Part shown: one piece after another, positions 1 to 9,479 of the stretch
Layout of the letters: every line of letters begins with the position of its first letter
Numbering within the stretch: position 1 is the first letter of the stretch
DNA from: an uncultured Bacteroidota bacterium
GTDB lineage: Bacteria > Bacteroidota > Bacteroidia > Chitinophagales > Chitinophagaceae
Length of the DNA stretch: 64,000 nt
Assembly: GCA_903882805.1 (NCBI GenBank)
Contig: CAIRYK010000088.1
Span: 1-64,000 of the forward strand
Direction of reading: 5' to 3'
Notes under the pieces: model-generated
Databases searched by the model: none
Told to the model about the DNA's origin: nothing
The model's input: only the letters and a program-made list of their open reading frames with translations
Program-made: the position numbers and the translations under genes

Positions 1-238
1 ACTTCACTTCATAAATACTTACACAATCCAACTGTGCGCCAAAACCTTTTATGTATTTTAGGATATTAATATTGGAAAGGGCCTTGCAAGCGTAAAAAAA
101 CTTTGTAGGATGAGCGCTAAAAGCATTTTTTAGCTTTCCGTACTGCTCTGCTATTTTGCAGGCATCATACACATATACCGGACCGCCAATCTCATTGGCT
201 ATGGCAATTAATAATTCGTTGTTTATTGGTTCGTACAT
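1..238 (-). CDS. lysA: Diaminopimelate decarboxylase, N-terminal part
   Basis: This is the first 79 codons of a gene that runs off the left edge on the minus strand, starting at an ATG at 238. The segment PVYVYDACKI followed by FFYACKALSN is the beginning of a fold-type III PLP decarboxylase. The lysine in YACKAL (residue 52) would form the Schiff base with PLP. In this family the enzyme converts meso-diaminopimelate to lysine, the last step of lysine synthesis. The related carboxynorspermidine and arginine decarboxylases share the fold, but the GGPVYVYD opening fits LysA best. The C-terminal barrel domain lies outside the window, so substrate residues cannot be checked. Confidence 0.85.
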   Translation of the reverse strand, partial: MYEPINNELLIAIANEIGGPVYVYDACKIAEQYGKLKNAFSAHPTKFFYACKALSNINILKYIKGFGAQLDCVSIYEVK

Positions 239-373
239 GGGGCAAAAATAGTTGTTTAGTTGTTAAAACGGTCGGAATAAAAGACAATTAAGGCAAACCA
301 TAAGGTCATTCCTTACGTATATTTGTTTGTATAAGTTTCCAATAGAATTTCTACCGCCATTTCAAATAACTAT

Positions 374-867
374 ATGTCTGAATACAAAATACGCCCAATA
401 ACGCAACAGGACAATGTTGCGATAGCTTCTATAATCAGACAGTCGCTTAAAGAACATAATGCCCATAAGCCAGGCACAGTATTTTTCGACCCTACTACTG
501 ATGATCTGTATAGCTTATTCAATAAGGAAAATTCTAAATATAGAATTCTGGAAATAGACGGTATTGTAGCGGGGGAGCTGGTGTATATCCTACTATTGGA
601 TTGCCCGCAGGATATTGCGAATTAGTGAAGCTATATATACAAAAGCAATTCCGCGGGCTAGGCTACGGGAAATTGCTGATTGATACCTGCTTTGAGATTG
701 CAAAAGGGTTGGGCTATTCATCTATATACCTGGAAACAATGCCCGAACTTGGCAACGCTGTAACATTGTATGAAAAGTGCGGCTTTAATTCCACTGGTAG
801 ACCGCTAGGGAATTCCGGACATTTTGGATGCGACATTTGGATGACTAAAAACCTACATACTGACTAA
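374..867 (+). pseudogene. GNAT family N-acetyltransferase, interrupted by a one-base frameshift
   Basis: Two overlapping reading frames (374-625 and 601-867) together make one GNAT protein of about 164 residues. Frame 1 supplies the N-terminus (MSEYKIRPIT) up to EIDGIVAG. Frame 2 supplies YPTIGLPAGYCELVKLYI, the acetyl-CoA loop QFRGLGYGKLL, and the C-terminal NAVTLYEKCGF strand. The break is in a run of five G at 571-575. One extra G would give an uninterrupted AGGAGVYPTIG, which matches the usual GNAT layout. The downstream half keeps all the expected motifs, so the lesion is recent or is a sequencing error in the homopolymer. The substrate is unknown. Confidence 0.8.
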
Positions 868-1129
868 ATGCTACTTTAACATATCTATATCGAAGTTAAC
901 CGTTGAGTTTTGGTAATTTAGAGTAGTCATTGTCTCAAGTTATTAACCGAAAATTACAATGCAAAAGCGCCTTGACAATATGTTGATAAGTTTTGCTTGA
1001 TATTTATTGTTTTTTACAAATAAGACCGTAGTTTCACAATGTCTTGTATATATTTTACATCCTTTTTGCGTTAATAATGTTTTGAACCATTGAATTTCTA
1101 TTGAATTTTAGTCGCGCAAAATTAGCTAT

Positions 1130-1321
1130 ATGAAAACCCGAATCGAACTACCGCCCACAAATAAGGCACCCAAACCAACATTCTTCAAAAAATGGTTTGG
1201 CAAGATAGCAAGAAAATTCCGTAGCCTTTTCGAAGCTGAAGAGGTAGAAGTTACCTTTAAGGTAGAAGGCAGCAAGGTACGCTATACTTACACCAAGGTT
1301 GAAGAGAAAAAAGTAGCCTAA
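1130..1321 (+). CDS. Small basic hypothetical protein
   Basis: This is a 63-residue ORF with an ATG start, not recognised as any family. It begins with a proline- and lysine-rich stretch (PPTNKAPKPTFFKKWFGKIARKF), which looks amphipathic and basic. An acidic-to-basic beta-like tail follows (EVEVTFKVEGSKVRYTYTKVEEKK). It has no signal peptide or membrane segment. It sits alone between the acetyltransferase and a larger unknown gene. The regular alternation of residues in the C-terminal half suggests real coding. The opposite-strand ORF over the same bases is poorer in protein-like pattern. Confidence 0.5.
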   Translation: MKTRIELPPTNKAPKPTFFKKWFGKIARKFRSLFEAEEVEVTFKVEGSKVRYTYTKVEEKKVA

Positions 1322-1440
1322 CACATAAATTGAAACAATAAATAAACAGACCAACTTATGGTATTCCATATGCTGCTGTGTAACATTATTTTAATTTGCT
1401 TAACTTATCTTTACAAGCAAACACAGAAATAAAAGAACTT

Positions 1441-2301
1441 ATGAATGACGCGTTTGACAATAATAACGAAGACAGTCTGGAAAATCAGGAATTTCTTGAC
1501 AATCTGAAAATGGAAAACGAAATAAAAAAAATAAAACTATCATTAGAACACGGGATGGACCTATCAGATCAGCTTTCAGCTGCAGAATTACCTCCTAAGA
1601 TTGAATCTGAATTGCTCGATTATATAACAAGATTTGAAGAGCAATTCTCTACGCGAAAAATGATATTAATTGATGAGCTGTTAGGTAATCCTGAGTTAAA
1701 ACCAGTTTCTGAAATTGCCGACGCAGATATTAATGCAGCATTAACCAATTTGCAAAACTTACTAAAAAGTAAATCTATATCGCTCGAAACGTTAAATAAA
1801 GTAGACGAACGAGAACTATATAGATTTATAACGGAAGAGCTCTTAAAACTGGAAACCAATGATGTGCAAATAGAGGGTCTTATACATTGTTATATATACG
1901 AGGAGTTTCACCCAAATAATGAAGCAGATGTAAAAGAGACATGCGATAACTTTTTAAACAGAGCGTTGGATATTAGTGAAGAAATAAACCTATCACTACT
2001 CGGCATAGACCATGAATCCGTTGAAGATGAAACTAATGCTGTGCTCAATAATAAAATGTCAAAACTTCAATTTTTAAGAGCAGCATTTGAATCTTTTGAA
2101 ATAGAATCAATAGCAATAACAAGTGTTGCCATTTATGAAGAAGAGACCTTGGCGACATCAATTGGAACGATAAACTATGTAGGGCAAATTGAAAACTCAG
2201 CTGATACAGTCTTATTTGAAGGGGCATTCAAAATTAATCTGCAACGCGCGAACCTGCTATGGAAAATTACCAATTTTGAATTCCCTGGCATCAATAATTA
2301 A
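1441..2301 (+). CDS. Hypothetical protein, acidic, possibly two domains
   Basis: The product is 286 residues from the ATG at 1441. An in-frame TTG at 1396 would add 15 residues but has little support. The N-terminal half is acidic and helical (EFLDNLKMENEIKKIKLSLEHG). The last 100 residues or so alternate like a beta-rich SnoaL/NTF2-type fold (SVAIYEEETLATSIGTINYVG, LWKITNFEF). No catalytic motif was recognised and there is no signal peptide. It is 17 bases upstream of the methyltransferase gene on the same strand, so the two may be cotranscribed. The domain guess is inference only. Confidence 0.6.
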   Translation: MNDAFDNNNEDSLENQEFLDNLKMENEIKKIKLSLEHGMDLSDQLSAAELPPKIESELLDYITRFEEQFSTRKMILIDELLGNPELKPVSEIADADINAALTNLQNLLKSKSISLETLNKVDERELYRFITEELLKLETNDVQIEGLIHCYIYEEFHPNNEADVKETCDNFLNRALDISEEINLSLLGIDHESVEDETNAVLNNKMSKLQFLRAAFESFEIESIAITSVAIYEEETLATSIGTINYVGQIENSADTVLFEGAFKINLQRANLLWKITNFEFPGINN

Positions 2302-2318
2302 CAATCCTACCTTAATAA

Positions 2319-3131
2319 ATGAAAGACGATCACAATTATTTAGATATTAATAAGGCCCTTTGGAATGAGAAAACGAAGGTGCACGTCACCTCCGAATTTT
2401 ATGACATGCATAATGAAGGTGGCTTTAAAGCTCATGTAGCTACATTAAATGAAATAGAGCTGCAACTATTGGGTAATGTAAATGGTAAAAAAGTACTGCA
2501 TTTGCAATGTCATTTTGGACAGGATACACTTTCGTTAGCCAAACTGGGCGCAAATACCATTGGCGTTGATTTTTCTGACGAAGCTATTAATGCAGCTCGT
2601 GAATTAAATACACAACTTGGACTAAATGCCGAATTTATTTGCTCAGATGTATACAATCTGCCTGAAGTACTGACTGAACAATTCGACATAGTATATACTT
2701 CATATGGAGTAATAGGGTGGTTGCCAGACATGGAAAAATGGGCAAAAACAATAGCCCACTTTTTAAAACCCGGCGGGAAATTAGTTTTTGTAGAATTTCA
2801 TCCTGTCGTATGGATGTTCAATTACGAATTCACAGAGGTAGCTTACAATTACTTCAACGCAACGCCAATTATTGAAACTATCAATGGTACCTACGCGGAT
2901 AAAAACGCGGATATCAAAATGAAAGAAATATCGTGGAATCACGACCTTGGCGAAGTATTGCAGAGTTTACTAAATGCTGGATTACAAATAACTGCATTTC
3001 AAGAATTCAACTATACACCCTATAAATGTTTCCAGCGCTTGGTAGAAACTACGCCGGGTAAATACCAAGTAGAGGGTATAGAAGGGAAAATACCCATGGT
3101 TTACGCAGTAGCTGCTATAAAACCACAATAA
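2319..3131 (+). CDS. Class I SAM-dependent methyltransferase
   Basis: This is a 270-residue cytosolic protein of the Rossmann-fold methyltransferase type. The SAM-binding motif I region is KKVLHLQCHFGQDTLSLAKLG (about residues 57-77), with the acidic end of strand 2 in GVDFS. Motif II/III continues as EFICSDVYNLP and FDIVYTSYGVIGWLPD, and the post-motif element is FLKPGGKLVFVEFHP. The HLQCHFGQDTLS variant is common in small-molecule methyltransferases of the UbiE/Methyltransf_11 type. The acceptor cannot be told from the sequence. The gene directly follows the hypothetical gene ending at 2301 and ends in a shared hairpin with the convergent transporter. Confidence 0.85.
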   Translation: MKDDHNYLDINKALWNEKTKVHVTSEFYDMHNEGGFKAHVATLNEIELQLLGNVNGKKVLHLQCHFGQDTLSLAKLGANTIGVDFSDEAINAARELNTQLGLNAEFICSDVYNLPEVLTEQFDIVYTSYGVIGWLPDMEKWAKTIAHFLKPGGKLVFVEFHPVVWMFNYEFTEVAYNYFNATPIIETINGTYADKNADIKMKEISWNHDLGEVLQSLLNAGLQITAFQEFNYTPYKCFQRLVETTPGKYQVEGIEGKIPMVYAVAAIKPQ

Positions 3132-3159
3132 CGCAAATTCAGTTTGAAAGACACTGTTT

Positions 3160-3201
3160 AGTTCATTTGTTTATTTAGCATCCTAAATAAACAAATGAAC
3201 T
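3160..3201. terminator. Perfect 18-bp hairpin between convergent genes
   Basis: Bases 3160-3177 (starting AGTTCATTTG) pair exactly with 3184-3201 around a six-base loop. The hairpin lies after the methyltransferase stop and covers the last codons and stop codon of the minus-strand phosphate transporter. It is a likely bidirectional terminator, although neither side has a long clean T run. Confidence 0.6.
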
Positions 3202-4379
3202 ACATAAAATACAACCGCTGCAAGCAATCCACTAACGGGAATAGTAAGAATCCAAGCCCAAAGTAAATTGATTGTAACGCCCCAACGAACCGCGGAAAGG
3301 CGTTTTGTAGCGCCTACGCCAATAATGGAACCTGTAATAGTGTGCGTTGTACTCACAGGTATTTTTAGATTTTCAGCAAAAAATAGCGTTAGGGCGCCTG
3401 CCGTTTCTGCTGCCACTCCCTCAAACGGAGTAACTTTTGTAATGCGCGTGCCCATGGTTTTAATGATCTTCCAACCGCCGCTCAGCGTACCCAATGCAAT
3501 TGCAGAATAACACAACAACGGCACCCAATTAGGCATTGGCGAACCGCTCGCCATGTTTTTTGAACATATCAATGCTGCCATAATGATCCCCATAACTTTT
3601 TGGGCATCATTACCGCCATGACCAATACTGAACGCAGCAGATGAAACCAACTGAAAACGCTTAAAATAAAGTGATGCCCTTGCATTGTTGAGCGAACCTA
3701 ATATCATGGTAAAAACACTCATAGAAGTGAGTATAAAACCAATGAGCATCCACTTGAAGTTTTTAGAATCGGTGATAATGTTCAATAAGTGGCTCGGATT
3801 GTGCGCTTTTAGTTTCTCCGGATTTGTTTCCATAACCTGCGAAAGCATATAACATGTTACTGCTATCACTAAAAAGGAAATGAGTTTAGGAACAATTCCC
3901 TTCCTGAATGAATAAATAAACCACAACGAAATAATGAAAGCCACTATCATACCTATCAAAGGAGCGAGTACAATAAAACTTACTGTTTTGATAATCGGCT
4001 CAGAGTTTACTGCCTGAAAACCAGCGTTGGCAATTGCTGCTCCAGCGAACCCACCAAGTAGTGTGTGCGATGAGCTTGAGGGAATTCCATACCACCAGGT
4101 AATAAGGTTCCATGTTATGGCTGCAAGCAGCCCGCTCAATATAACAGGCAGTGTAATGTAGGCTTCATGTACTGTTTTGGCAATTGTGTTAGCCACACCA
4201 TGATCTTTAAATATAAAGAACGCAATAAAGTTGAAAAATGCGGCCCAAACAACTGCCTGTAATGGTGTAAGTACTTTGGTACTTACAACCGTGGCAATAG
4301 AATTCGCAGCATCATGAAAACCATTAATGTAATCAAAAATCAAGGCCAAGGCCAAGATTACTATAAGAAGTACCGACAT
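3183..4379 (-). CDS. pit: Inorganic phosphate transporter, PiT family
   Basis: The product is a 398-residue, very hydrophobic inner-membrane protein with about ten transmembrane segments. The first PiT signature is DYINGFHDAANSIATVVSTK near the N-terminus. The second, inverted repeat carries SIGHGGNDAQKVMGII and PVSTTHTITGSIIGVGATKR. These repeats are the hallmark of the proton- or sodium-coupled phosphate carriers. The DUF47 gene ends eight bases upstream on the same strand, the usual partner arrangement. Sulfate transport is reported for some relatives, but phosphate is the default expectation. Confidence 0.93.
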   Translation of the reverse strand: MSVLLIVILALALIFDYINGFHDAANSIATVVSTKVLTPLQAVVWAAFFNFIAFFIFKDHGVANTIAKTVHEAYITLPVILSGLLAAITWNLITWWYGIPSSSSHTLLGGFAGAAIANAGFQAVNSEPIIKTVSFIVLAPLIGMIVAFIISLWFIYSFRKGIVPKLISFLVIAVTCYMLSQVMETNPEKLKAHNPSHLLNIITDSKNFKWMLIGFILTSMSVFTMILGSLNNARASLYFKRFQLVSSAAFSIGHGGNDAQKVMGIIMAALICSKNMASGSPMPNWVPLLCYSAIALGTLSGGWKIIKTMGTRITKVTPFEGVAAETAGALTLFFAENLKIPVSTTHTITGSIIGVGATKRLSAVRWGVTINLLWAWILTIPVSGLLAAVVFYVVHLFI

Positions 4380-4387
4380 ACGGTGGA

Positions 4388-5035
4388 TTATGAATATTTA
4401 ATGATGATAGATTCTACAACATTTGCCGCGTCTTCACACTTATCTGTTACTACTTCCAGCATTTGGTATATATCTTTCTGTTTTATAAGTTCTACAGCGC
4501 TAATGTTCGACGAAAAAAGCTTGAGCATTGTGCTGTCCAACAAGTCGTCTGCAGCATTCTCAAGGCTATTTACCTGAACACAAGCCTCAGTTATTGCTCG
4601 GAGATCCTTCATATTACGAAGTCCGTAAATACTAATATTTATCGAAGCTATTGCCTTCACAATTATTTCGGCAAATGCAGGTAAAGTATTGTACTGATCG
4701 TTGATCTGATAATTCACTATACGCTTTGCAGCGCCCCAAATGTAATCGGCAATGTCGTCGAGCGAGGTAGCCAGATAATGAATATCCTCTCTGTCGAAAG
4801 GAGTTATAAAATTATGACCTAATTCCACAAAAATGCGGTGGGTGGTTTCGTCGTTTTTATGCTCAAAGTCCTCAAGCGTTTTGAGCATTGCATCTCTTTT
4901 CGACAAATCTTCTTCTTGCAGCGCAGCCTTAAAAACACCGCCCATCTGTACAAGAGTGGTAGCTACTTCTTCAAATAAACTGTAAAATATCCTGTCTTTT
5001 GGCAGGAAAAACTTCAATACCGAATCGAATGACAT
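4388..5035 (-). CDS. DUF47 (PhoU-like) phosphate transport accessory protein
   Basis: This is a 215-residue, wholly helical cytosolic protein that begins MSFDSVLKFFLPKDRIFYSLFEE, the typical DUF47/TIGR00153 opening. It continues with the acidic PhoU-like helices (FEHKNDETTHRIFVEL, DREDIHYLATSLDDIADYIWG) that bind metals in the family. It is transcribed first in a two-gene operon with the PiT transporter, separated by eight bases. Members of this family are thought to control or aid the adjacent Pit carrier. The 269 bases upstream, shared with divergent ddl, hold its promoter. Confidence 0.9.
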   Translation of the reverse strand: MSFDSVLKFFLPKDRIFYSLFEEVATTLVQMGGVFKAALQEEDLSKRDAMLKTLEDFEHKNDETTHRIFVELGHNFITPFDREDIHYLATSLDDIADYIWGAAKRIVNYQINDQYNTLPAFAEIIVKAIASINISIYGLRNMKDLRAITEACVQVNSLENAADDLLDSTMLKLFSSNISAVELIKQKDIYQMLEVVTDKCEDAANVVESIIIKYS

Positions 5036-5269
5036 AACAATTTCTTAATGTAAAATTAACATTTGCAAAACTATCCCAAATATCCGGCATTAAAAGTGAT
5101 AACGCAGGCTTAATAATTTCTTAACATTGAGCTTAACACAGAAAATATGCAATAGCCCAATGCATAGCTATAGGCAAATCTTTGGTTAGCTCACCTACCA
5201 TTGCGCCACCTTTCCAAAATCTTAACTAATATCTTAGCGCATTCTACATTCTACTTTCTCTTAAAATAT

Positions 5270-5277
5270 TACCTTTG
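5270..5277 (+). promoter_or_regulatory. Bacteroidota -7 element upstream of ddl
   Basis: TACCTTTG matches the TAnnTTTG consensus and lies 28 bases before the ddl start codon. A convincing -33 TTTG is not present at the usual distance, so this is a moderate call. Confidence 0.5.
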
Positions 5278-5304
5278 GCAGTATTAATTTAGCACACCCC
5301 AATA

Positions 5305-6300
5305 ATGAAGAAAAATATTGCCCTTGTGGCCGGCGGATATTCAGGCGAATATGTAATTTCTATTAAGACAGCAGAAACTATTGAAAAAAATCTGGATGCC
5401 GATTTATATAATGTGTATAAAATAATTGTGACCCGTGATGAGTGGTATCACATAGATAATGATGTTAAAATAGATGTTGACAAGAACGATTTCTCGCTAC
5501 CATTGTCAACCGGCCGTGTGAAATTTGATTGTGTGTTTATTGCCATACACGGCACTCCGGGCGAAGATGGGCGGATACAGGGATATCTTGATATGCTTCA
5601 GATTCCTTATACCTCTTGCAACGCAATAGTATCTGCGTTGACGTTCAACAAGAGCTATTGCAATAAGGTGGTAAAAGCATTCAACGTTGTAAATATTGCC
5701 AATTCTGTACACCTCATAAAAGGAGAACCATATTCTATGGGTGTAGTGCTCGACGAGTTAAAACTGCCAGTGTTTGTAAAGCCCAACGAAAGCGGCAGTA
5801 GTCTGGGTGTAAGCAAAGTAAAAAAAGTAGAGGAGTTGTTTCCTGCTATAGAAAAGGCGTTCAGAGAAGATAATCAGGTATTAATAGAAGAATTTATAGA
5901 AGGACGTGAACTTACTATAGGTGTTTACAAGGCAAACGGTAGTATGTACGCACTTCCTGCAACCGAAATAGTAAGCAAAAATGAGTTCTTCGACTACGAG
6001 GCCAAATACACTCCCGGCGTAACCAATGAAATTACTCCGGCTGTTATTGATGCCAACCTTAAGGAACAGTTGGAGTCGAAGGCTATGTATATTTACCGCC
6101 ACCTCAATTGTAGAGGTATAGTACGTATGGATTTCATTTTACAAAACACCACTAACAAATTGTTCTTTTTGGAAGTAAATACTATGCCTGGTCAAAGTGA
6201 AAACAGTATAGTACCGCAACAGGTGCGCGCTTGGGGTCGTACTTTGAAAGACTTTTATGGCGAACTTCTTGAAGACTGTCTGAAAAACCAAACTGTTTAA
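5305..6300 (+). CDS. ddl: D-alanine--D-alanine ligase
   Basis: This is a 331-residue cytosolic ATP-grasp ligase that joins two D-alanines for peptidoglycan precursor synthesis. The N-terminal domain starts NIALVAGGYSGEYVISIKTAETIE. The ATP-grasp core shows FVKPNESGSSLGVSKV, ELTIGV and RMDFIL. The metal/phosphate-binding end is FFLEVNTMPGQSENSIVPQQ. The length is normal for the family. The PASTA gene begins 29 bases later on the same strand, an arrangement common in Bacteroidota, which suggests a cell-envelope operon. Confidence 0.95.
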   Translation: MKKNIALVAGGYSGEYVISIKTAETIEKNLDADLYNVYKIIVTRDEWYHIDNDVKIDVDKNDFSLPLSTGRVKFDCVFIAIHGTPGEDGRIQGYLDMLQIPYTSCNAIVSALTFNKSYCNKVVKAFNVVNIANSVHLIKGEPYSMGVVLDELKLPVFVKPNESGSSLGVSKVKKVEELFPAIEKAFREDNQVLIEEFIEGRELTIGVYKANGSMYALPATEIVSKNEFFDYEAKYTPGVTNEITPAVIDANLKEQLESKAMYIYRHLNCRGIVRMDFILQNTTNKLFFLEVNTMPGQSENSIVPQQVRAWGRTLKDFYGELLEDCLKNQTV

Positions 6301-6329
6301 ATACTCTATTTACTTCCTGCTACATTTTT

Positions 6330-7124
6330 ATGAAGGGTACATTCAAAAATTCATTCTGGTTCCATTTCGCAATTGTTGTGGCATTGTGTACGGTGTTGTA
6401 TATATCGTTTTTTGCTACATTACATTGGATAACCAAGCATGGAGAGGAAATAAAAATACCCGATGTAAGGGGAACGCAAATGGACGCTGCAGTAGCAGCC
6501 CTGAAAGCAATGCATTTTGAGGTATCCATCGATTCTACTTACGAAACCGACGTAAAGCCGCTTAGTGTGTTGAAACAAGTGCCGGACACCGGATCGTTGG
6601 TAAAGCAAGGCAGAACTGTATTTCTGACTGTAAATATGATGACGCCGCCTAAAGTGCCCATGCCCAACCTTGTAAACCTATCTTTCAGGAGCGCAGAAAT
6701 GCTTTTGAAAAACAACAAGCTTATTCTTGGCGACACAAGTTACAAACCCGATATTGCTTTAGGCGCAATTCTGGAGCAAAGGTATAAGGGAATGCCCATA
6801 AAAGCGGGCGACCTTATTGCTCAAGGTAGCAAAATAAGTCTGGTAATTGGCGATGGCTTGGGTAACACTCAGTTTACAGTACCCGACGTAACCGGTCAAA
6901 CCGTTGATCTGGCAATGACGATATTGGCTCAGTATAGCCTGCAACCCATTATCGTTGTAAACGATCAGATGTCGGAAATATCGGATACCATGTCGGCAAC
7001 TGTTGTTGATCAGGATCCGAGAGCAACTAATGACGCAGGAGCTGCCAACCAAATAAAAGCTGGCGATATAATGACTTTAAAAATCATTCAAAACCCATCG
7101 CAGCAAGAAATACATAAAAAGTAG
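6330..7124 (+). CDS. Membrane-anchored PASTA-domain protein
   Basis: The product is 264 residues. One N-terminal transmembrane helix (about residues 10-30) is followed by three PASTA repeats, at roughly residues 40-105, 108-178 and 181-258. Each contains the VPDVRGT/VPMPNLVNLS/VPDVTGQT-type opening and a QxP turn (VLKQVPDTGSLVKQG, VVDQDPRA). PASTA domains bind muropeptides or beta-lactams in other phyla. Here no kinase or transpeptidase domain is attached, which is usual for Bacteroidota. It follows ddl by 29 bases, supporting a role in wall sensing or synthesis; the exact role is unknown. Confidence 0.88.
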   Translation: MKGTFKNSFWFHFAIVVALCTVLYISFFATLHWITKHGEEIKIPDVRGTQMDAAVAALKAMHFEVSIDSTYETDVKPLSVLKQVPDTGSLVKQGRTVFLTVNMMTPPKVPMPNLVNLSFRSAEMLLKNNKLILGDTSYKPDIALGAILEQRYKGMPIKAGDLIAQGSKISLVIGDGLGNTQFTVPDVTGQTVDLAMTILAQYSLQPIIVVNDQMSEISDTMSATVVDQDPRATNDAGAANQIKAGDIMTLKIIQNPSQQEIHKK

Positions 7125-7194
7125 ACTACATAACACCTTTGTACAATACAAACCACCGTATTGCCGTTTAACAGCAATATTAATTGAATTAACA

Positions 7195-9057
7195 GTGAAC
7201 GTAAATTGCAGTAAATCTTTTGTTGTTGTAGTTTTATCTGTCATCTCCTCTTTTCTGGCGCATGGGCAGGAAAATATTGCCGGCGTTAGATGGAACCCTT
7301 TCGTAAATCACAAAAAGACAACACAATTGCCACTGGCGCGTACCACTGCGCATACACTAACATTACCATTTTTTGAAGACTTTACAGGAGCAAGTATTTA
7401 CCCGGATAGCGCAAGATGGACTGATTTTCAAGTGTTTGTAAACAACACTATGGGGTCTAATATGATTAGCAAAGGTGTTGCTACATTCGACTGCCTCAAC
7501 AGCATTGGCATTCCTTACGATTCATTTAGTAATACAACTTTCAGGTATGCCGATTCTCTTACGTCGCAGCCAATAGATTTAAGCGCTGTTGTGCCATCCG
7601 ACAGCTTATACCTGAGTTTCTTTTACCAACCGCAGGGAAATGGCTATTATCCGCTTGGTCAAGATTCACTGCAGCTATATTTAAAGACAAGGTATGGCGG
7701 CTTCGTTAAAATTTGGACAACACCTGGAACAACACTTACTCCTTTCCGCCAGGTGATGATTCCTATTACCGATACTTTATTCCTGCATGGTGATTTCCAA
7801 TTCCGCTTTGTAAATATCGCAGCGCTATATTGGTCTGACGCCAATTGGAATATTGACTATATAAGATTGAATACCAACAGATCAGCAACAGATACCGCCA
7901 TAGATGATGTAGGTTTTACTTCATCGCCCGGCTCATTGCTTAACGACTACACATCTATGCCCTACCGCCAGTTTTATGGATATCAGGCAGCCGAGCGTAG
8001 CGCACAATTTGTGGGAAAAGCGCGAAACAATAGCGCTGCATCGCAAACCATAAACTACGGCATCAAAGCACGCGATCTTAATACTGGCAGTACACTGCTC
8101 CCTCCAACAGGTAGCGCCTCTATTTTGGCTCCTCGTACATCAGTGGATGTTGTTTTTCCAAACTATACTACAGCTATAACACCGCCGGGAGCCAATGACC
8201 GAGTAGTTTTTGAAAATACCTTCTACATGGACGCTCCAGTTGCAGGTAGTCCTACAGATAACGATACCATTGTCACTCATCAAGTATTCGATAATTATCT
8301 CGCATACGACGACGGTTCGGCAGAAAAAAGCTACTACCTCAACCTCTTCCCAACATTGCCAGGCAAGATAGCCGTTGAATACCACCTCAACCAGCCAGAT
8401 ACGCTGAGAGGTATGGCCATTTATTTTGGAAGGCAGATTCCATTTGCCGGATATAAAGCGTTTTCTTTAATTGTATATTCTGAATTGGCGGGCATTAACG
8501 GCGCAATGTCCGACATTAAATTGTACCAACAGGATTTATACAGCCCGGGTTATGCAGATACTGTAAATCACTTTTGGATTTACACGTTCGATGAACCTTT
8601 GGTATTGCCCGCGGGCACATTTTATGCAGGCACCATGCAACCTGCAGAAAGCGGTAGCGATAGCCTGTACATAGGTCTGGACGTAAATAGGGTAGGCGGA
8701 AACCATGCTTATTTCAATGTTCTTTCCAGCTGGAGTCCCTCGTTGGTAAGTGGAGCGCTGATGATGCGCCCTATATTAGGTGGTCAGGTAACCGGCACAC
8801 TGGTGAATGAACTAAAAACAACTAACTCGGGCTGGCAGGTTTATCCAAACCCAGCAACCGATAAAATACAATTTACCGACCTTGGCGATGCTAAACCTGA
8901 TTACTTCATCACCGACATTCAAGGCCATAAAATACTTTCAGGTATTTTAAGCGGTTCAAAAAGCGTAGACATATCCTCGCTAACGCCAGGGATATATTTT
9001 GTAAATATTACTGCCGGCGGTGTAACCGGCGCGCCACAGAAACTAATAAAATTGTAG
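7195..9057 (+). CDS. Secreted protein with type IX sorting domain
   Basis: This is a 620-residue protein starting at a GTG; no ATG gives the signal peptide SFVVVVLSVISSFLAHGQ. The middle part is beta-rich with no recognised enzyme motif. It contains a jelly-roll-like stretch (LPFFEDFTG...DSARWTDFQVFVNNTMG) often seen in Bacteroidota surface proteins. The C-terminal 70 residues form a type A T9SS signal: YPNPATDKIQF, then GHKILSG, SLTPGIYFVNI and a terminal KLIKL. It should be exported through the T9SS and anchored or released at the cell surface. The function is unknown. It is 70 bases after the PASTA gene. Confidence 0.85.
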   Translation: MNVNCSKSFVVVVLSVISSFLAHGQENIAGVRWNPFVNHKKTTQLPLARTTAHTLTLPFFEDFTGASIYPDSARWTDFQVFVNNTMGSNMISKGVATFDCLNSIGIPYDSFSNTTFRYADSLTSQPIDLSAVVPSDSLYLSFFYQPQGNGYYPLGQDSLQLYLKTRYGGFVKIWTTPGTTLTPFRQVMIPITDTLFLHGDFQFRFVNIAALYWSDANWNIDYIRLNTNRSATDTAIDDVGFTSSPGSLLNDYTSMPYRQFYGYQAAERSAQFVGKARNNSAASQTINYGIKARDLNTGSTLLPPTGSASILAPRTSVDVVFPNYTTAITPPGANDRVVFENTFYMDAPVAGSPTDNDTIVTHQVFDNYLAYDDGSAEKSYYLNLFPTLPGKIAVEYHLNQPDTLRGMAIYFGRQIPFAGYKAFSLIVYSELAGINGAMSDIKLYQQDLYSPGYADTVNHFWIYTFDEPLVLPAGTFYAGTMQPAESGSDSLYIGLDVNRVGGNHAYFNVLSSWSPSLVSGALMMRPILGGQVTGTLVNELKTTNSGWQVYPNPATDKIQFTDLGDAKPDYFITDIQGHKILSGILSGSKSVDISSLTPGIYFVNITAGGVTGAPQKLIKL

Positions 9058-9083
9058 AACTACAAAAACAAAAACACTGATAA

Positions 9084-9389
9084 ATGAAAAACATATCTGT
9101 TGAAGAACTTAAAAGCAGAATGGATGCCGGCGAAAAGCTCAACATAATAGATGTTCGCGAGCCTTGGGAATATGAAGAATTTAATATTGGCGCTCAATTG
9201 TTGCCTTTAGGCAATGTTATGGGCATGCAACTGGATGCAATAGAGGATTTGAAAAATGATGAGCTAATAATTCATTGTAAAGCAGGCGCACGTAGCGCAC
9301 AAGCTTGCATGATGCTGGAACAGCTGGGCTACACCAACGTGGTAAACGTAACCGGCGGCATGAATGCCTGGAGACAGAAGTTCGGATAG
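9084..9389 (+). CDS. Single-domain rhodanese-like protein
   Basis: This is a 101-residue cytosolic protein consisting of one rhodanese domain. The characteristic IIDVREPWEYEEFNIGAQLLPLG and the catalytic loop HCKAGARSAQA are present, with the active cysteine at residue 65 and the six-residue active loop of sulfurtransferases rather than phosphatases. It ends GGMNAWRQKFG as expected. It can carry persulfide sulfur; the acceptor is unknown. It lies 26 bases after the T9SS protein gene and is closed by a strong hairpin. Confidence 0.93.
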   Translation: MKNISVEELKSRMDAGEKLNIIDVREPWEYEEFNIGAQLLPLGNVMGMQLDAIEDLKNDELIIHCKAGARSAQACMMLEQLGYTNVVNVTGGMNAWRQKFG

Positions 9390-9410
9390 TATTATGCGCA
9401 ACTATAAAAT

Positions 9411-9461
9411 ACAATAAATAATAATGGTGGTCTTGATTGGACCACCATTATTATTTATTGT
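9411..9461. terminator. Bidirectional terminator hairpin, 22-bp stem
   Basis: The arm at 9411-9432 (ending ATGGTGGTC) pairs with 9440-9461 around a seven-base loop without mismatch. It separates the rhodanese gene from the convergent mutase gene. AT-rich flanks on both sides give T-rich 3' ends in either direction. Confidence 0.85.
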
Positions 9462-9479
9462 AATCAATTACTTCAATCG

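Noticed and set aside
1396-1440. TTG start for the hypothetical gene at 1441
   Set aside because: The ATG at 1441 follows a better leader, and the added 15 residues have no visible role.
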